DNA of 6,250 nt, from assembly GCA_947087645.1 (NCBI GenBank), contig CAMUDN010000016.1, positions 1 to 6,250 on the forward strand. The letters are read 5' to 3'. This document shows, piece by piece, positions 1-5,401 of the stretch. The notes beneath the pieces are model-generated. The model was given only the letters and a program-made list of their open reading frames with translations, had not been told where the DNA came from and made no database searches. A program made the position numbers and the translations under genes. Position 1 is the first letter of the stretch; each line of letters starts with the position of its first letter. The stretch is from an uncultured Bulleidia sp. Lineage in GTDB: Bacteria; Bacillota_I; Bacilli_A; Erysipelotrichales; Erysipelotrichaceae.

Positions 1-4
1 ACTT

Positions 5-58
5 CCGCGGCAAAAATAGCCTTTTGGTGAATATAGCTCGTTGCCGGGTCTTTTTTTT
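5..58 (+). terminator. Hairpin with U-run, end of an upstream transcript
   Basis: CGGCAA (8-13) can pair with TTGCCG (41-46). The stem can be lengthened by CC (5-6) with GG (47-48) if G7 bulges. A run of eight T follows at 51-58. The enclosed 27 bases hold a smaller possible hairpin. This looks like a Rho-independent terminator or the 3' end of a structured RNA whose body lies left of the window. No coding frame here connects to a recognisable protein. The 3' arm doubles as a candidate -35 for the next gene. Confidence 0.45.
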
Positions 59-69
59 ATGTTTATAAT
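41..69 (+). promoter_or_regulatory. Sigma-A-like promoter of the carboxypeptidase gene
   Basis: A perfect TATAAT (64-69) lies 17 bases downstream of TTGCCG (41-46, four of six matches to TTGACA). The expected transcription start is about position 76, the A of the ATG of the following gene. No Shine-Dalgarno sequence lies between, so the transcript may be leaderless. Confidence 0.5.
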
Positions 70-75
70 TCTAGT

Positions 76-801
76 ATGAGATCCTTAAGAAAAAAATATT
101 TGGGCATATTGTATTGTGCTATTTTGGGTATTTTATTAACATTAGTATTTGCAAATATAAATATTAATAAAAAAAATGATGCAAAAATTAATACTTTACA
201 TATAAATCCTGTAATTAAAAAAAATAAAAAATATGTTTTTGATGATATTAATCAAGTTTATTATTACTTATGTAAAGATAATCCTTTAAAACATGATTAT
301 ATACCTCATGATCTTACATTATTTAAGAATAATTCATTGCGTCATGAATATTTACGTAAAGAAGCTAATATTGCGTTAGAAAAATTATTTTCTGAATCAG
401 AGCATGTTGGTTATCCATTATTATTAGTTAGTGGATATCGTTCGTATGACTATCAAGTTAAATTGTACAATGAATATTTAAAAGATAATACGGCAGAAGA
501 ATTAGCAAAAATTGATGATTTACCAGGAAAATCAGAACATCAATTAGGATTAGCTGTTGACTTAGCAGATAAAGAACAAAATTATGTTTTAAAAAAGACT
601 TTTAGGGAAACTAAAACATTTAATTGGTTATATCAAAACAGCTATAAATTTGGCTTTATTTTACGTTATCCTAAGGATAAAGAAAATATTACTGGTTATA
701 TGTTCCATCCTTGGCATTTTCGCTATGTAGGAAAAGCATTGGCAAGGGAAATATATGATTCAGGACTGAGTTTTGATGAGTTTGTTGATAAAAATAAGTA
801 A
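76..801 (+). CDS. Membrane-anchored M15B D,D/L,D-carboxypeptidase (VanY/LdcB-like)
   Basis: Predicted zinc peptidase that trims terminal D-Ala from peptidoglycan stem peptides outside the membrane. Residues 1-8 are basic, and 9-27 form one hydrophobic segment without an obvious cleavage site or lipobox, so an N-terminal anchor is likely. The VanY domain covers about residues 60-230. It shows SGYRSYDYQ (119-127), the zinc motif SEHQLGLAVD with His155 and Asp162, the RYPK...ITGY segment (197-208), and HPWHFRYVG with zinc ligand His214. In the M15B motif ExWH the Glu is the catalytic base; here that position is His211, which is unusual. The length of 241 residues is normal for the family. No Shine-Dalgarno precedes the ATG, but the perfect -10 just upstream fits this start. 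It is apparently monocistronic and lies unusually ahead of rplJ. It could cleave tetra- or pentapeptides; the sequence does not decide. There is no vanS/vanR nearby, so a vancomycin-resistance role is not supported. Confidence 0.85.
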   Translation: MRSLRKKYLGILYCAILGILLTLVFANININKKNDAKINTLHINPVIKKNKKYVFDDINQVYYYLCKDNPLKHDYIPHDLTLFKNNSLRHEYLRKEANIALEKLFSESEHVGYPLLLVSGYRSYDYQVKLYNEYLKDNTAEELAKIDDLPGKSEHQLGLAVDLADKEQNYVLKKTFRETKTFNWLYQNSYKFGFILRYPKDKENITGYMFHPWHFRYVGKALAREIYDSGLSFDEFVDKNK

Positions 802-836
802 TTACATATGGAATGTTATATATCTAAATAATTAAT

Positions 837-865
837 TTGACAAAAATAATTATTTTCTATATCAT
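837..865 (+). promoter_or_regulatory. Sigma-A promoter of rplJ-rplL
   Basis: A perfect TTGACA (837-842), a 17-base spacer and TATCAT (860-865, five of six) form a strong vegetative promoter. Transcription should start near 872, at the beginning of the structured L10 leader. It lies 35 bases after the stop of the upstream gene, so the ribosomal operon does not depend on readthrough. Confidence 0.75.
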
Positions 866-871
866 ATAAAT

Positions 872-964
872 GTTGTCAATACCATAGACAGTAACGGCTT
901 ATGCTTAAAATGTTACCGAGGTAGATGAAAGTAATTTTCTTTTCCTCGCCTAGGCGAGTTTTTT
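872..964 (+). promoter_or_regulatory. L10 leader with antiterminator/terminator switch
   Basis: The leader can form a stem TGTC/GACA (874-877 with 887-890) next to a stem GTAAC/GTTAC (891-895 with 912-916). It ends in an intrinsic terminator, CTCGCC/GGCGAG (945-950 with 953-958) followed by TTTTTT (959-964). CGAGG (917-921) is exactly complementary to CCTCG (944-948), which overlaps the 5' arm of the terminator, so the two pairings exclude each other. In Bacillus subtilis, L10 bound to L7/L12 binds such a leader and favours termination, giving feedback control. By analogy, excess L10 complex here would block the CGAGG:CCTCG antiterminator. The pairings are read from the sequence; the ligand is inferred from gene context. 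Confidence 0.75.
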
Positions 965-1005
965 ATATCTATGAATGGTTGATAACAAGATAGGAAGGTG
1001 AAGTA

Positions 1006-1551
1006 ATGAACCAAAAAGTATTAGAATCTAAGCAAAATATAGTTAGCGAGATTCAAGAAAAGTTGAAGAATTCTTCTTCCTCCGTTGTTGCAGAATATCG
1101 TGGTTTATCTGTTCAAGAAGTAACGGAATTACGTCGTAGTTTAAGAGCAGAAGGAGTTGAATTTAAAGTATATAAAAATACTTTAGCAACTCGTGCTGCT
1201 GAAGAAGCAGGATTTGCTGAATTAGGCAGTTATTTAAAAGGACCAAATGCTATTGCTTTTGCGCAAGATGAGACGGGGGCAGCAAGAATCTTAGCTAAGT
1301 TTGCTAAAGATCACAAGGCTCTAGTTCTTAAGGGTGGTATTGTTAATGGCTCTGTTGTAACTCAAGAGACAATTCAAGAATTATCATCTTTACCAAACAG
1401 AGAAGGTATGCTTTCAATGCTTTTATCTGTTTTAAATGCTCCGGTTTCCAGCTTTGCTCGTGTAGTAAATGCAGTTGCCGAAGCTAAATCATCTGATACA
1501 GCAGTCGCTGAAGAAGTTAAAGAAGAAGCTGCCAGTGGACAAGCAGCATAA
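1006..1551 (+). CDS. rplJ: 50S ribosomal protein L10
   Basis: L10 (uL10) forms the base of the ribosomal stalk. It binds 23S rRNA through its N-terminal domain and carries L7/L12 dimers on its C-terminal helix, recruiting translation GTPases. The product has 181 residues, slightly longer than many L10 proteins because of an acidic, Ala-rich tail (about 163-181). Typical L10 segments are SSVVAEYRGLSVQEVTELR (25-43), FKVYKNTLATRAA (53-65), LKGPNAIAF (77-85) and the stalk-helix region about 134-162. The start is preceded by GGAAGGTG with normal spacing. The gene ends 16 bases before rplL and shares its promoter and leader, the canonical rplJL arrangement. L10 is probably the operon's own feedback regulator through the leader just upstream. 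rplK and rplA are absent from the window upstream of it. Confidence 0.98.
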   Translation: MNQKVLESKQNIVSEIQEKLKNSSSSVVAEYRGLSVQEVTELRRSLRAEGVEFKVYKNTLATRAAEEAGFAELGSYLKGPNAIAFAQDETGAARILAKFAKDHKALVLKGGIVNGSVVTQETIQELSSLPNREGMLSMLLSVLNAPVSSFARVVNAVAEAKSSDTAVAEEVKEEAASGQAA

Positions 1552-1567
1552 TTAGGAGGAAAAGAAC

Positions 1568-1936
1568 ATGGCAAAATTAACACAAGAAGAAATTTTATCT
1601 TATTTGGATGAAGCAACTATTTTAGAGTTGAATGAATTAGTAAAAGCAATTGAAGAAAAATATGGCGTTAGTGCAGCTGCACCAGTAGCAGTAGCTGCCG
1701 CAGCTCCAGCTGCTGATGCTGCACCAACAAGTGTTACAGTGACATTAAAGAGCATTGGTGAAACAAAAGTTGCAGTTATTAAAGTAGTACGTGAAATTAC
1801 AGGTTTAGGCTTAGTTGATGCTAAGAAATTAGTTGATAGTGCACCTGCTGAATTAAAGAAAGATATCTCTGTTGATGAAGCTGAAGAAATCAAGAAGAAA
1901 TTAACAGATGCTGGAGCTACAGTTGAAATTAAGTAG
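1568..1936 (+). CDS. rplL: 50S ribosomal protein L7/L12
   Basis: The multicopy stalk protein (bL12) that dimerises on L10 and contacts EF-Tu, EF-G, IF2 and release factors. The 122 residues show the standard order. An N-terminal dimerisation domain lies at about 1-33, an Ala/Pro-rich flexible hinge at about 35-53, and the globular factor-binding domain at 54-122. The last contains the diagnostic KVAVIKVVREITGLGLVDAK (67-86) and ends in GATVEIK. The start follows AGGAGG with good spacing. It is the last gene of the operon, closed by a strong terminator 14 bases downstream. Having both genes on one mRNA while L12 needs several copies per L10 implies more efficient translation of rplL, which fits its stronger Shine-Dalgarno. 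Confidence 0.98.
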   Translation: MAKLTQEEILSYLDEATILELNELVKAIEEKYGVSAAAPVAVAAAAPAADAAPTSVTVTLKSIGETKVAVIKVVREITGLGLVDAKKLVDSAPAELKKDISVDEAEEIKKKLTDAGATVEIK

Positions 1937-1949
1937 TAATTTTACTTTT

Positions 1950-1985
1950 AAAAAGGCTTAAATAAGCCTTTTTATTTTTCTTTTT
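1950..1985 (+). terminator. Intrinsic terminator of rplJL
   Basis: AAAAAGGCTTA (1950-1960) and TAAGCCTTTTT (1963-1973) form a perfect stem with a tight loop. The T-rich stretch continues to about 1986. The symmetric A and T arms could also stop transcription on the minus strand, but no minus-strand gene runs into it. Confidence 0.85.
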
Positions 1986-2013
1986 TAGCATAATACTTTA
2001 TTATAAATAGTAT

Positions 2014-2616
2014 ATGGAAAATAGACATTATTTTAGTAACAATGATGATTTAAAAACACAACCAATTTATTATGACTATACAATTAATAATAAAATACTA
2101 CATTTTAAAAGTGATATTGGTGTATTTTCAAAAAAAGAAATAGACTATGGAAGTCATCTTTTTATCCAATCATTATGTCATGAAAAGATACATGGAAAAG
2201 GATTAGATATGGGGTGTGGTATTGGTGTGATAGGTATATCTCTTTTAGCAAATGACAGTGACCTTCAAATGGATATGGTTGATATTAATAATCGTTCCTT
2301 AAGATTATGTCAATTTAATATCCAGAAAAATGGTTTAAAAGCGAATGTATTTAATTCAGATTGTTTTAGTAATATAGATCAAACATATGATTTTATTGTT
2401 AGTAATCCTCCGATTCGACAAGGAAAAGAATTTCTTTTTAATTTTTATAAAGAAAGTAAGATGCATTTAAAAGAAGGTGGCTCATTGTATATTGTAATTC
2501 GTAAGCAGCAAGGTGCGGAAAGTACATGTAAAAAACTACAAGAGATATTTGGTAATTATAAAATTATAGTAAAAAAATCAGGATATTTTATTTTAAAAAG
2601 TATTTTCAACAAATAA
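2014..2616 (+). CDS. Class I methyltransferase, 16S rRNA guanine-N2 (RsmC/YbxB-like)
   Basis: Predicted S-adenosylmethionine-dependent methyltransferase of the RsmC/YbxB group, which makes N2-methylguanosine in 16S rRNA of the small subunit. The family entry segment is VFSKKEIDYGSHLF (37-50). Motif I is GLDMGCGIGVIG (63-74), the acidic ribose-binding residue is Asp90 in MVDIN, and the catalytic NPPI motif is at 131-134, typical of base N-methylation. RKQQGAEST (163-171) also matches the family. The length of 200 residues is usual for the single-domain Bacillota form, without the N-terminal pseudo-domain of E. coli RsmC. Placement after rplL is common in Bacillota and supports the call. A terminator separates it from rplL. 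A -10-like TATAAA (2002-2007) would place the transcript start at about the ATG, and no Shine-Dalgarno is visible, so it may be leaderless. The exact target base is not provable from sequence. Confidence 0.85.
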   Translation: MENRHYFSNNDDLKTQPIYYDYTINNKILHFKSDIGVFSKKEIDYGSHLFIQSLCHEKIHGKGLDMGCGIGVIGISLLANDSDLQMDMVDINNRSLRLCQFNIQKNGLKANVFNSDCFSNIDQTYDFIVSNPPIRQGKEFLFNFYKESKMHLKEGGSLYIVIRKQQGAESTCKKLQEIFGNYKIIVKKSGYFILKSIFNK

Positions 2617-2635
2617 TTATTAAAATATATCTATA

Positions 2636-2663
2636 TGATATAATCAAAATACATATAAAAGGA
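2636..2663 (+). promoter_or_regulatory. Extended -10 promoter and RBS of the 542-residue protein gene
   Basis: TGaTATAAT (2636-2644) is an extended -10 with a perfect TATAAT hexamer. The -35 region 17 bases upstream is poor. Transcription would start near 2651. AAAAGGA (2657-2663) is a usable Shine-Dalgarno seven bases before the ATG at 2671. The gene may therefore be transcribed independently of the methyltransferase, although no terminator separates them. Confidence 0.5.
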
Positions 2664-2670
2664 TATTAAT

Positions 2671-4299
2671 ATGAAAAAGAAGATATTAATTTGGAGTTCA
2701 TTTATAACTTTAGTTATAGCAGTATTTATTTTTTACTTTTTTTTACCACCAATAAATTTAAAAAGTATTAATTTTTATTTATTCTTGCTAGTAATTATTG
2801 TTTTTTATAGTTTAATAAAAAATATTTTTAATTTTATATATCGAGAGAATTTTACGATTAAAAATGAAAGTAAGATTTTTATTTTTTTGATAGGAGTTGT
2901 TCTACTTGCTGGAATATTTGGTTTAAAGATTTGGCATGCTAAAAAATATTCTTTAATTTTGCAAGCTAAGCAAGGAAATGCCAGTGAAATTCCATCTGTT
3001 AATGGTACTAGTTCTATAGCTTTAATGGATACAGCAAGTGCTGAAAAATTAGGTGATCGAAAAATCGGTTCCTTAACTGATGTAGTATCACAGTTTAAAG
3101 TTGGTAAATATAGTCAGATCGACTATAAATCTTCACCTATTAAAGTAGCAGCTTTACAATATGAAAGTTTTTTTAAATGGTTAGGTAATCATCATATAGG
3201 TATACCAGGATATGTTAAGGTTAATCCTGTTTCAATGTCAGCCGATTATGTTAATTTGAATAAGAAAATGATATATACCCCAAGTTCCTATTTTAATGAA
3301 AATCTGATAAGAAAAATTCGTTTTACTTATCCGACAGTTTTATTTGATAATATTCATTTTGAAATTGATGAAGATGGTAATCCTTGGTATATTGCGTCTG
3401 TATATAATAATACAATATCATTATTTGGTGGTAAGAAAATAGTCGGAGCTATTTTAGTAAATCCGATTAATGGGCAAATGCAAAAACTTAGTTTAAAAAA
3501 TATACCACGTTGGGTTGATATTGTTTTTGAAGGTGATTTGATAGTTAAACAGTACAATGATTCTGTACAATTACATCGAGGTTTTTGGAATAGTTTATTT
3601 GGTCAAGTAGATTGTCGAAAAACAACAACAGTAGCAGTTAAAAAAGAAGATGATAAAAAAGAAAAAAAATATCAATCAGATTATGGATATGTAGCTAAGG
3701 ATGGTGATATTTGGATTTTTACAGGTGTTACTTCTGTTAATGGAGATTCTTCAAATATTGGTTTTATCTTAGCAAATGAAAGAACTGGTGAAACGAAGTT
3801 TATATTAGCATCTGGTGCAGATGAAGCAAGTGCTATGCATTCAGCAGAAGGTGAAGTTCAAGAAAAGAGATATAGTGCTTCGTTTCCATCATTAATAAAC
3901 ATAGATGGTATACCGACTTATATTATGGTATTAAAAGATAATAGTGGTCTTGTTAAAATGTATGCTTGTGTTAATGTTGAACAATATAATTTAGTTGTTA
4001 CAGCAAATACACAAAAAGATGTAATAGAACAATATCATAGACTGATGAAAGGTGAGATTAGTGCTGATGAGGCTAATAAACATGGATCTACAGTTGATAC
4101 AAGCAAATATATCGATAAAACAATTCAAATTGTTAAATTAGAAAAAATAAATATTAACGGAAATACATATTTGTATATTATGGATAAAGAAAATAAAATT
4201 TATAAAGCTAAATATATTGATGTTCTTAAGATGTTGAATGTTAAAGAAGGGGATAGTATAACAATTAAAACAGATGGGACTAATTATTTATATAAGTAG
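2671..4299 (+). CDS. Uncharacterised three-TM membrane protein with large C-terminal domain
   Basis: No function is known to me. The N-terminus has three hydrophobic membrane segments, at about 7-27, 34-57 and 69-87. A soluble region of some 450 residues follows, rich in beta-strand-like sequence. Distinct features are the conserved-looking segments SAEKLGDRKIGSLTDVVSQF (123-142), MIYTPSSYFNENL (200-212), HFEIDEDGNPWYIA (229-242), FWNSLFGQ (305-312) and TGVTSVNGDSSNIGF (351-365). There is a Lys/Asp/Glu linker at 324-334 and a final 60-residue part (about 482-542) with short strands that may be a small OB- or SH3-like barrel. I recall a widespread clostridial family with these segments, sometimes loosely labelled CvpA-like, but this rests on memory. 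With three TM segments and a cytosolic N-terminus the large domain would lie outside the membrane, which is unproven. The gene ends at a strong terminator. Confidence 0.8.
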   Translation: MKKKILIWSSFITLVIAVFIFYFFLPPINLKSINFYLFLLVIIVFYSLIKNIFNFIYRENFTIKNESKIFIFLIGVVLLAGIFGLKIWHAKKYSLILQAKQGNASEIPSVNGTSSIALMDTASAEKLGDRKIGSLTDVVSQFKVGKYSQIDYKSSPIKVAALQYESFFKWLGNHHIGIPGYVKVNPVSMSADYVNLNKKMIYTPSSYFNENLIRKIRFTYPTVLFDNIHFEIDEDGNPWYIASVYNNTISLFGGKKIVGAILVNPINGQMQKLSLKNIPRWVDIVFEGDLIVKQYNDSVQLHRGFWNSLFGQVDCRKTTTVAVKKEDDKKEKKYQSDYGYVAKDGDIWIFTGVTSVNGDSSNIGFILANERTGETKFILASGADEASAMHSAEGEVQEKRYSASFPSLINIDGIPTYIMVLKDNSGLVKMYACVNVEQYNLVVTANTQKDVIEQYHRLMKGEISADEANKHGSTVDTSKYIDKTIQIVKLEKININGNTYLYIMDKENKIYKAKYIDVLKMLNVKEGDSITIKTDGTNYLYK

Positions 4300-4321
4300 A
4301 GATATTTATATAGAATTATTT

Positions 4322-4353
4322 AGTGAAGCTTTTAGCTTCACTATTTTTATTTT
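4322..4353 (+). terminator. Intrinsic terminator after the membrane protein gene
   Basis: AGTGAAGCT (4322-4330) pairs perfectly with AGCTTCACT (4334-4342), and the T-rich tract ATTTTTATTTT follows. It lies 22 bases after the stop codon and closes the plus-strand housekeeping block. Confidence 0.85.
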
Positions 4354-4377
4354 GTATAAAATATATAAATTAAAAAT

Positions 4378-4399
4378 AAAAAAGCTCCCAACTGGGAGC
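4378..4399 (-). terminator. Intrinsic terminator on the minus strand
   Basis: On the minus strand GCTCCC-AGTT-GGGAGC (4399 down to 4384) is followed by TTTTTT and then ATTTTT. This is the most GC-rich, best-shaped terminator in the window. It is the first strong minus-strand stop after the repressor gene, 200 bases downstream of it, so it either ends a long repressor 3' UTR or a separate small RNA. Confidence 0.8.
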
Positions 4400-4487
4400 A
4401 ACATAAAGAATGATTAATTCTTTAGCAAGGGTGCGGATTAATCTTATGTGATTAACCTTATTTTAACTTGTAGTGTTATTTTGAATT
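4400..4487. other. Gene-free stretch with small hairpins
   Basis: No reading frame here is convincing. AAAGAAT (4405-4411) pairs with ATTCTTT (4417-4423). GGATTAATC (4435-4443) pairs with GATTAACC (4450-4457) with one bulged A. Together with the terminators on both sides, this could be the body of a small structured RNA, most simply on the minus strand, but I see no convincing promoter for one. Confidence 0.35.
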
Positions 4488-4522
4488 AAAAGAAGAGCCG
4501 AATAAGCAGACTCTTCTTTTTT
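4488..4522 (+). terminator. Terminator-like hairpin, better on the plus strand
   Basis: AAAAGAAGAG (4488-4497) pairs with CTCTTCTTTT (4511-4520) over a 13-base loop, with six T at the plus-strand 3' side. On the minus strand only four T follow before AATT, so it would be weaker there. No plus-strand gene lies between this hairpin and the previous plus-strand terminator. Confidence 0.55.
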
Positions 4523-4563
4523 CAAGGGTATAAGCTGTCGTTATAATCAGATATAGCACATTG

Positions 4564-4577
4564 TTGTCGACCGACAA
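4564..4577. repeat. GC-rich 14-base inverted repeat
   Basis: TTGTCG and CGACAA flank a central AC. It stands out from the surrounding AT-rich DNA and lies 20 bases beyond the end of the repressor gene. Candidates are a protein-binding site, possibly a second operator of the neighbouring repressor because it shares TGTC/GACA half-sites with the divergent promoter, or a recombination site. No long T-run follows on either strand, so it is not a good terminator. Confidence 0.45.
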
Positions 4578-4597
4578 TATTATTTTATATTATTTCT

Positions 4598-5299
4598 CTA
4601 TTTCATATAGCATTGATTGGCTACATCATCAGGGTTCATGTGCCAAATAACACGTCCAATTATATAAAGCTGTTTATCATCATGGATAATAATAGGTGTA
4701 TAACTTTTATTTTCACTATCGGGGGCCAATGTTACATTATCAGCATTTTTATAAAAACGTTTAACAGTAGCTTCCCCATCTAAAAAAGCAACAACAATAG
4801 TACCGTTTTTATATTGAATACCGTTATTATAATTATCTTCGCAGACAACAATTGATCCATCGGGGATAACATTATTCATTGAAGTACCATTCACTTTAAA
4901 GGCGTGAAGGTGCTTTTTTTTATTCTGAAATATAATAGGAACATATACAACACAATCAGGATCATTCTCTAACAGTTCCTCAAAGCTATCAGCAGACAAG
5001 TTGGAACAATATGGCAAGGGAAAATAATCATCAAATACTAAATTATCAAGGGGAATAGGAGTGAGGGTGTCAGAATTAGAAAAATTTATTTTAAGGTCAT
5101 CAACTGCTTTAAATAAATCATCAATAGACATATTCATCGCTGAAGAAATTGATTTTAATGTAGGAATACTAGGATTTTTAACTTCGTCTTTTTCTATATT
5201 ATTTATGTATTGAAAAGAGCAAGATGTTTTTTTGGCAAATGTTCTCAGTGAAAGATTGTGCTCAGCTCTATATTTTTTTATAAGTTCAGATAATTTCAT
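4598..5299 (-). CDS. HTH (XRE/Cro-C1) transcriptional repressor with LexA-type S24 peptidase domain
   Basis: Phage-CI-like or LexA-like repressor of 233 residues. Residues 4-66 are a five-helix XRE DNA-binding domain (LSLRTFAKKTSCSFQYINNI, 16-35, covers the helix-turn-helix). A linker runs to about 90, and an S24 domain covers about 97-222. The catalytic dyad is visible: Ser140 in VNGTSMNNVIPDGS and Lys180 in GEATVKRFY. The family cleavage dipeptide Ala-Gly appears here as Ala103-Asp104, followed by the usual acidic helix (SFEELLENDPD), so autocleavage may be altered. The start is supported by GGAGG (5309-5305) five bases upstream, in preference to any earlier frame. The gene is divergent from tiny plus-strand ORFs whose promoter carries likely operator half-sites, so they are its probable targets. 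Inference: DNA damage with RecA, or another signal, would trigger cleavage and derepression. It could belong to a decayed prophage or a mobile element. Confidence 0.9.
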   Translation of the reverse strand: MKLSELIKKYRAEHNLSLRTFAKKTSCSFQYINNIEKDEVKNPSIPTLKSISSAMNMSIDDLFKAVDDLKINFSNSDTLTPIPLDNLVFDDYFPLPYCSNLSADSFEELLENDPDCVVYVPIIFQNKKKHLHAFKVNGTSMNNVIPDGSIVVCEDNYNNGIQYKNGTIVVAFLDGEATVKRFYKNADNVTLAPDSENKSYTPIIIHDDKQLYIIGRVIWHMNPDDVANQCYMK

Positions 5300-5317
5300 A
5301 AAAGCCTCCGTAAGAAC

Positions 5318-5345
5318 ATAATAAACTTTTTTATTTTTTTGTAAA
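5318..5345 (-). promoter_or_regulatory. Probable promoter of the repressor gene
   Basis: On the minus strand TTTACA (5345-5340), a 16-base spacer and TATTAT (5323-5318) each match the sigma-A consensus at five of six positions. Transcription would start near 5311, only a few bases before the GGAGG, giving the very short leader common for phage repressors. Its -35 lies six bases from the -35 of the opposite promoter, so binding at one would affect the other. Confidence 0.55.
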
Positions 5346-5351
5346 TAATAG

Positions 5352-5379
5352 TTGACATAATTGTATTGTCAGATGTAAT
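5352..5379 (+). promoter_or_regulatory. Promoter of the tiny-peptide genes
   Basis: A perfect TTGACA (5352-5357), a 16-base spacer and TGTAAT (5374-5379, five of six) form a strong promoter. Start is expected near 5386, leaving about 16 bases before the GTG of the first small ORF, including its AGAAGG. The promoter is overlaid by the inverted half-sites listed next. Confidence 0.65.
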
Positions 5380-5384
5380 AGACA
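5353..5384. promoter_or_regulatory. Candidate operator: TGACA/TGTCA/GACA half-sites
   Basis: TGACA (5353-5357) and TGTCA (5367-5371) form an inverted repeat with a nine-base centre across the -35. GACA (5381-5384) forms a second inverted pair with TGTC (5367-5370), placing the three half-sites at a regular 14-base step from the -35 to past the -10. This is what a dimeric repressor operator shutting the plus-strand promoter would look like. Binding by the adjacent repressor is inferred. Confidence 0.45.
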
Positions 5385-5401
5385 TTGTAAAGAAGGCGCC
5401 A

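Noticed and set aside
1..60. T-box riboswitch or known ncRNA at the left edge because of CCGCGG followed by a terminator
   Set aside because: The conserved T-box core sequence is not present in the visible part, and the gene downstream is not an aminoacyl-tRNA or amino-acid gene. Only a terminator-like hairpin is supported.
76..801. Vancomycin-resistance vanY of a van operon
   Set aside because: No vanR/vanS/vanH/vanA/vanX neighbours. The chromosomal context beside ribosomal genes indicates an ordinary cell-wall carboxypeptidase.
1374..1616. Minus-strand open frame over the rplJ/rplL junction
   Set aside because: Antisense to two certain ribosomal protein genes, with composition explained by their codon use.
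1600..1893. Minus-strand open frame inside rplL
   Set aside because: Shadow of the Ala-rich hinge and C-terminal domain of L7/L12; no ribosome site or promoter.
3354..3557. Minus-strand open frame inside the membrane protein gene
   Set aside because: Antisense shadow, no ribosome site, no family resemblance.
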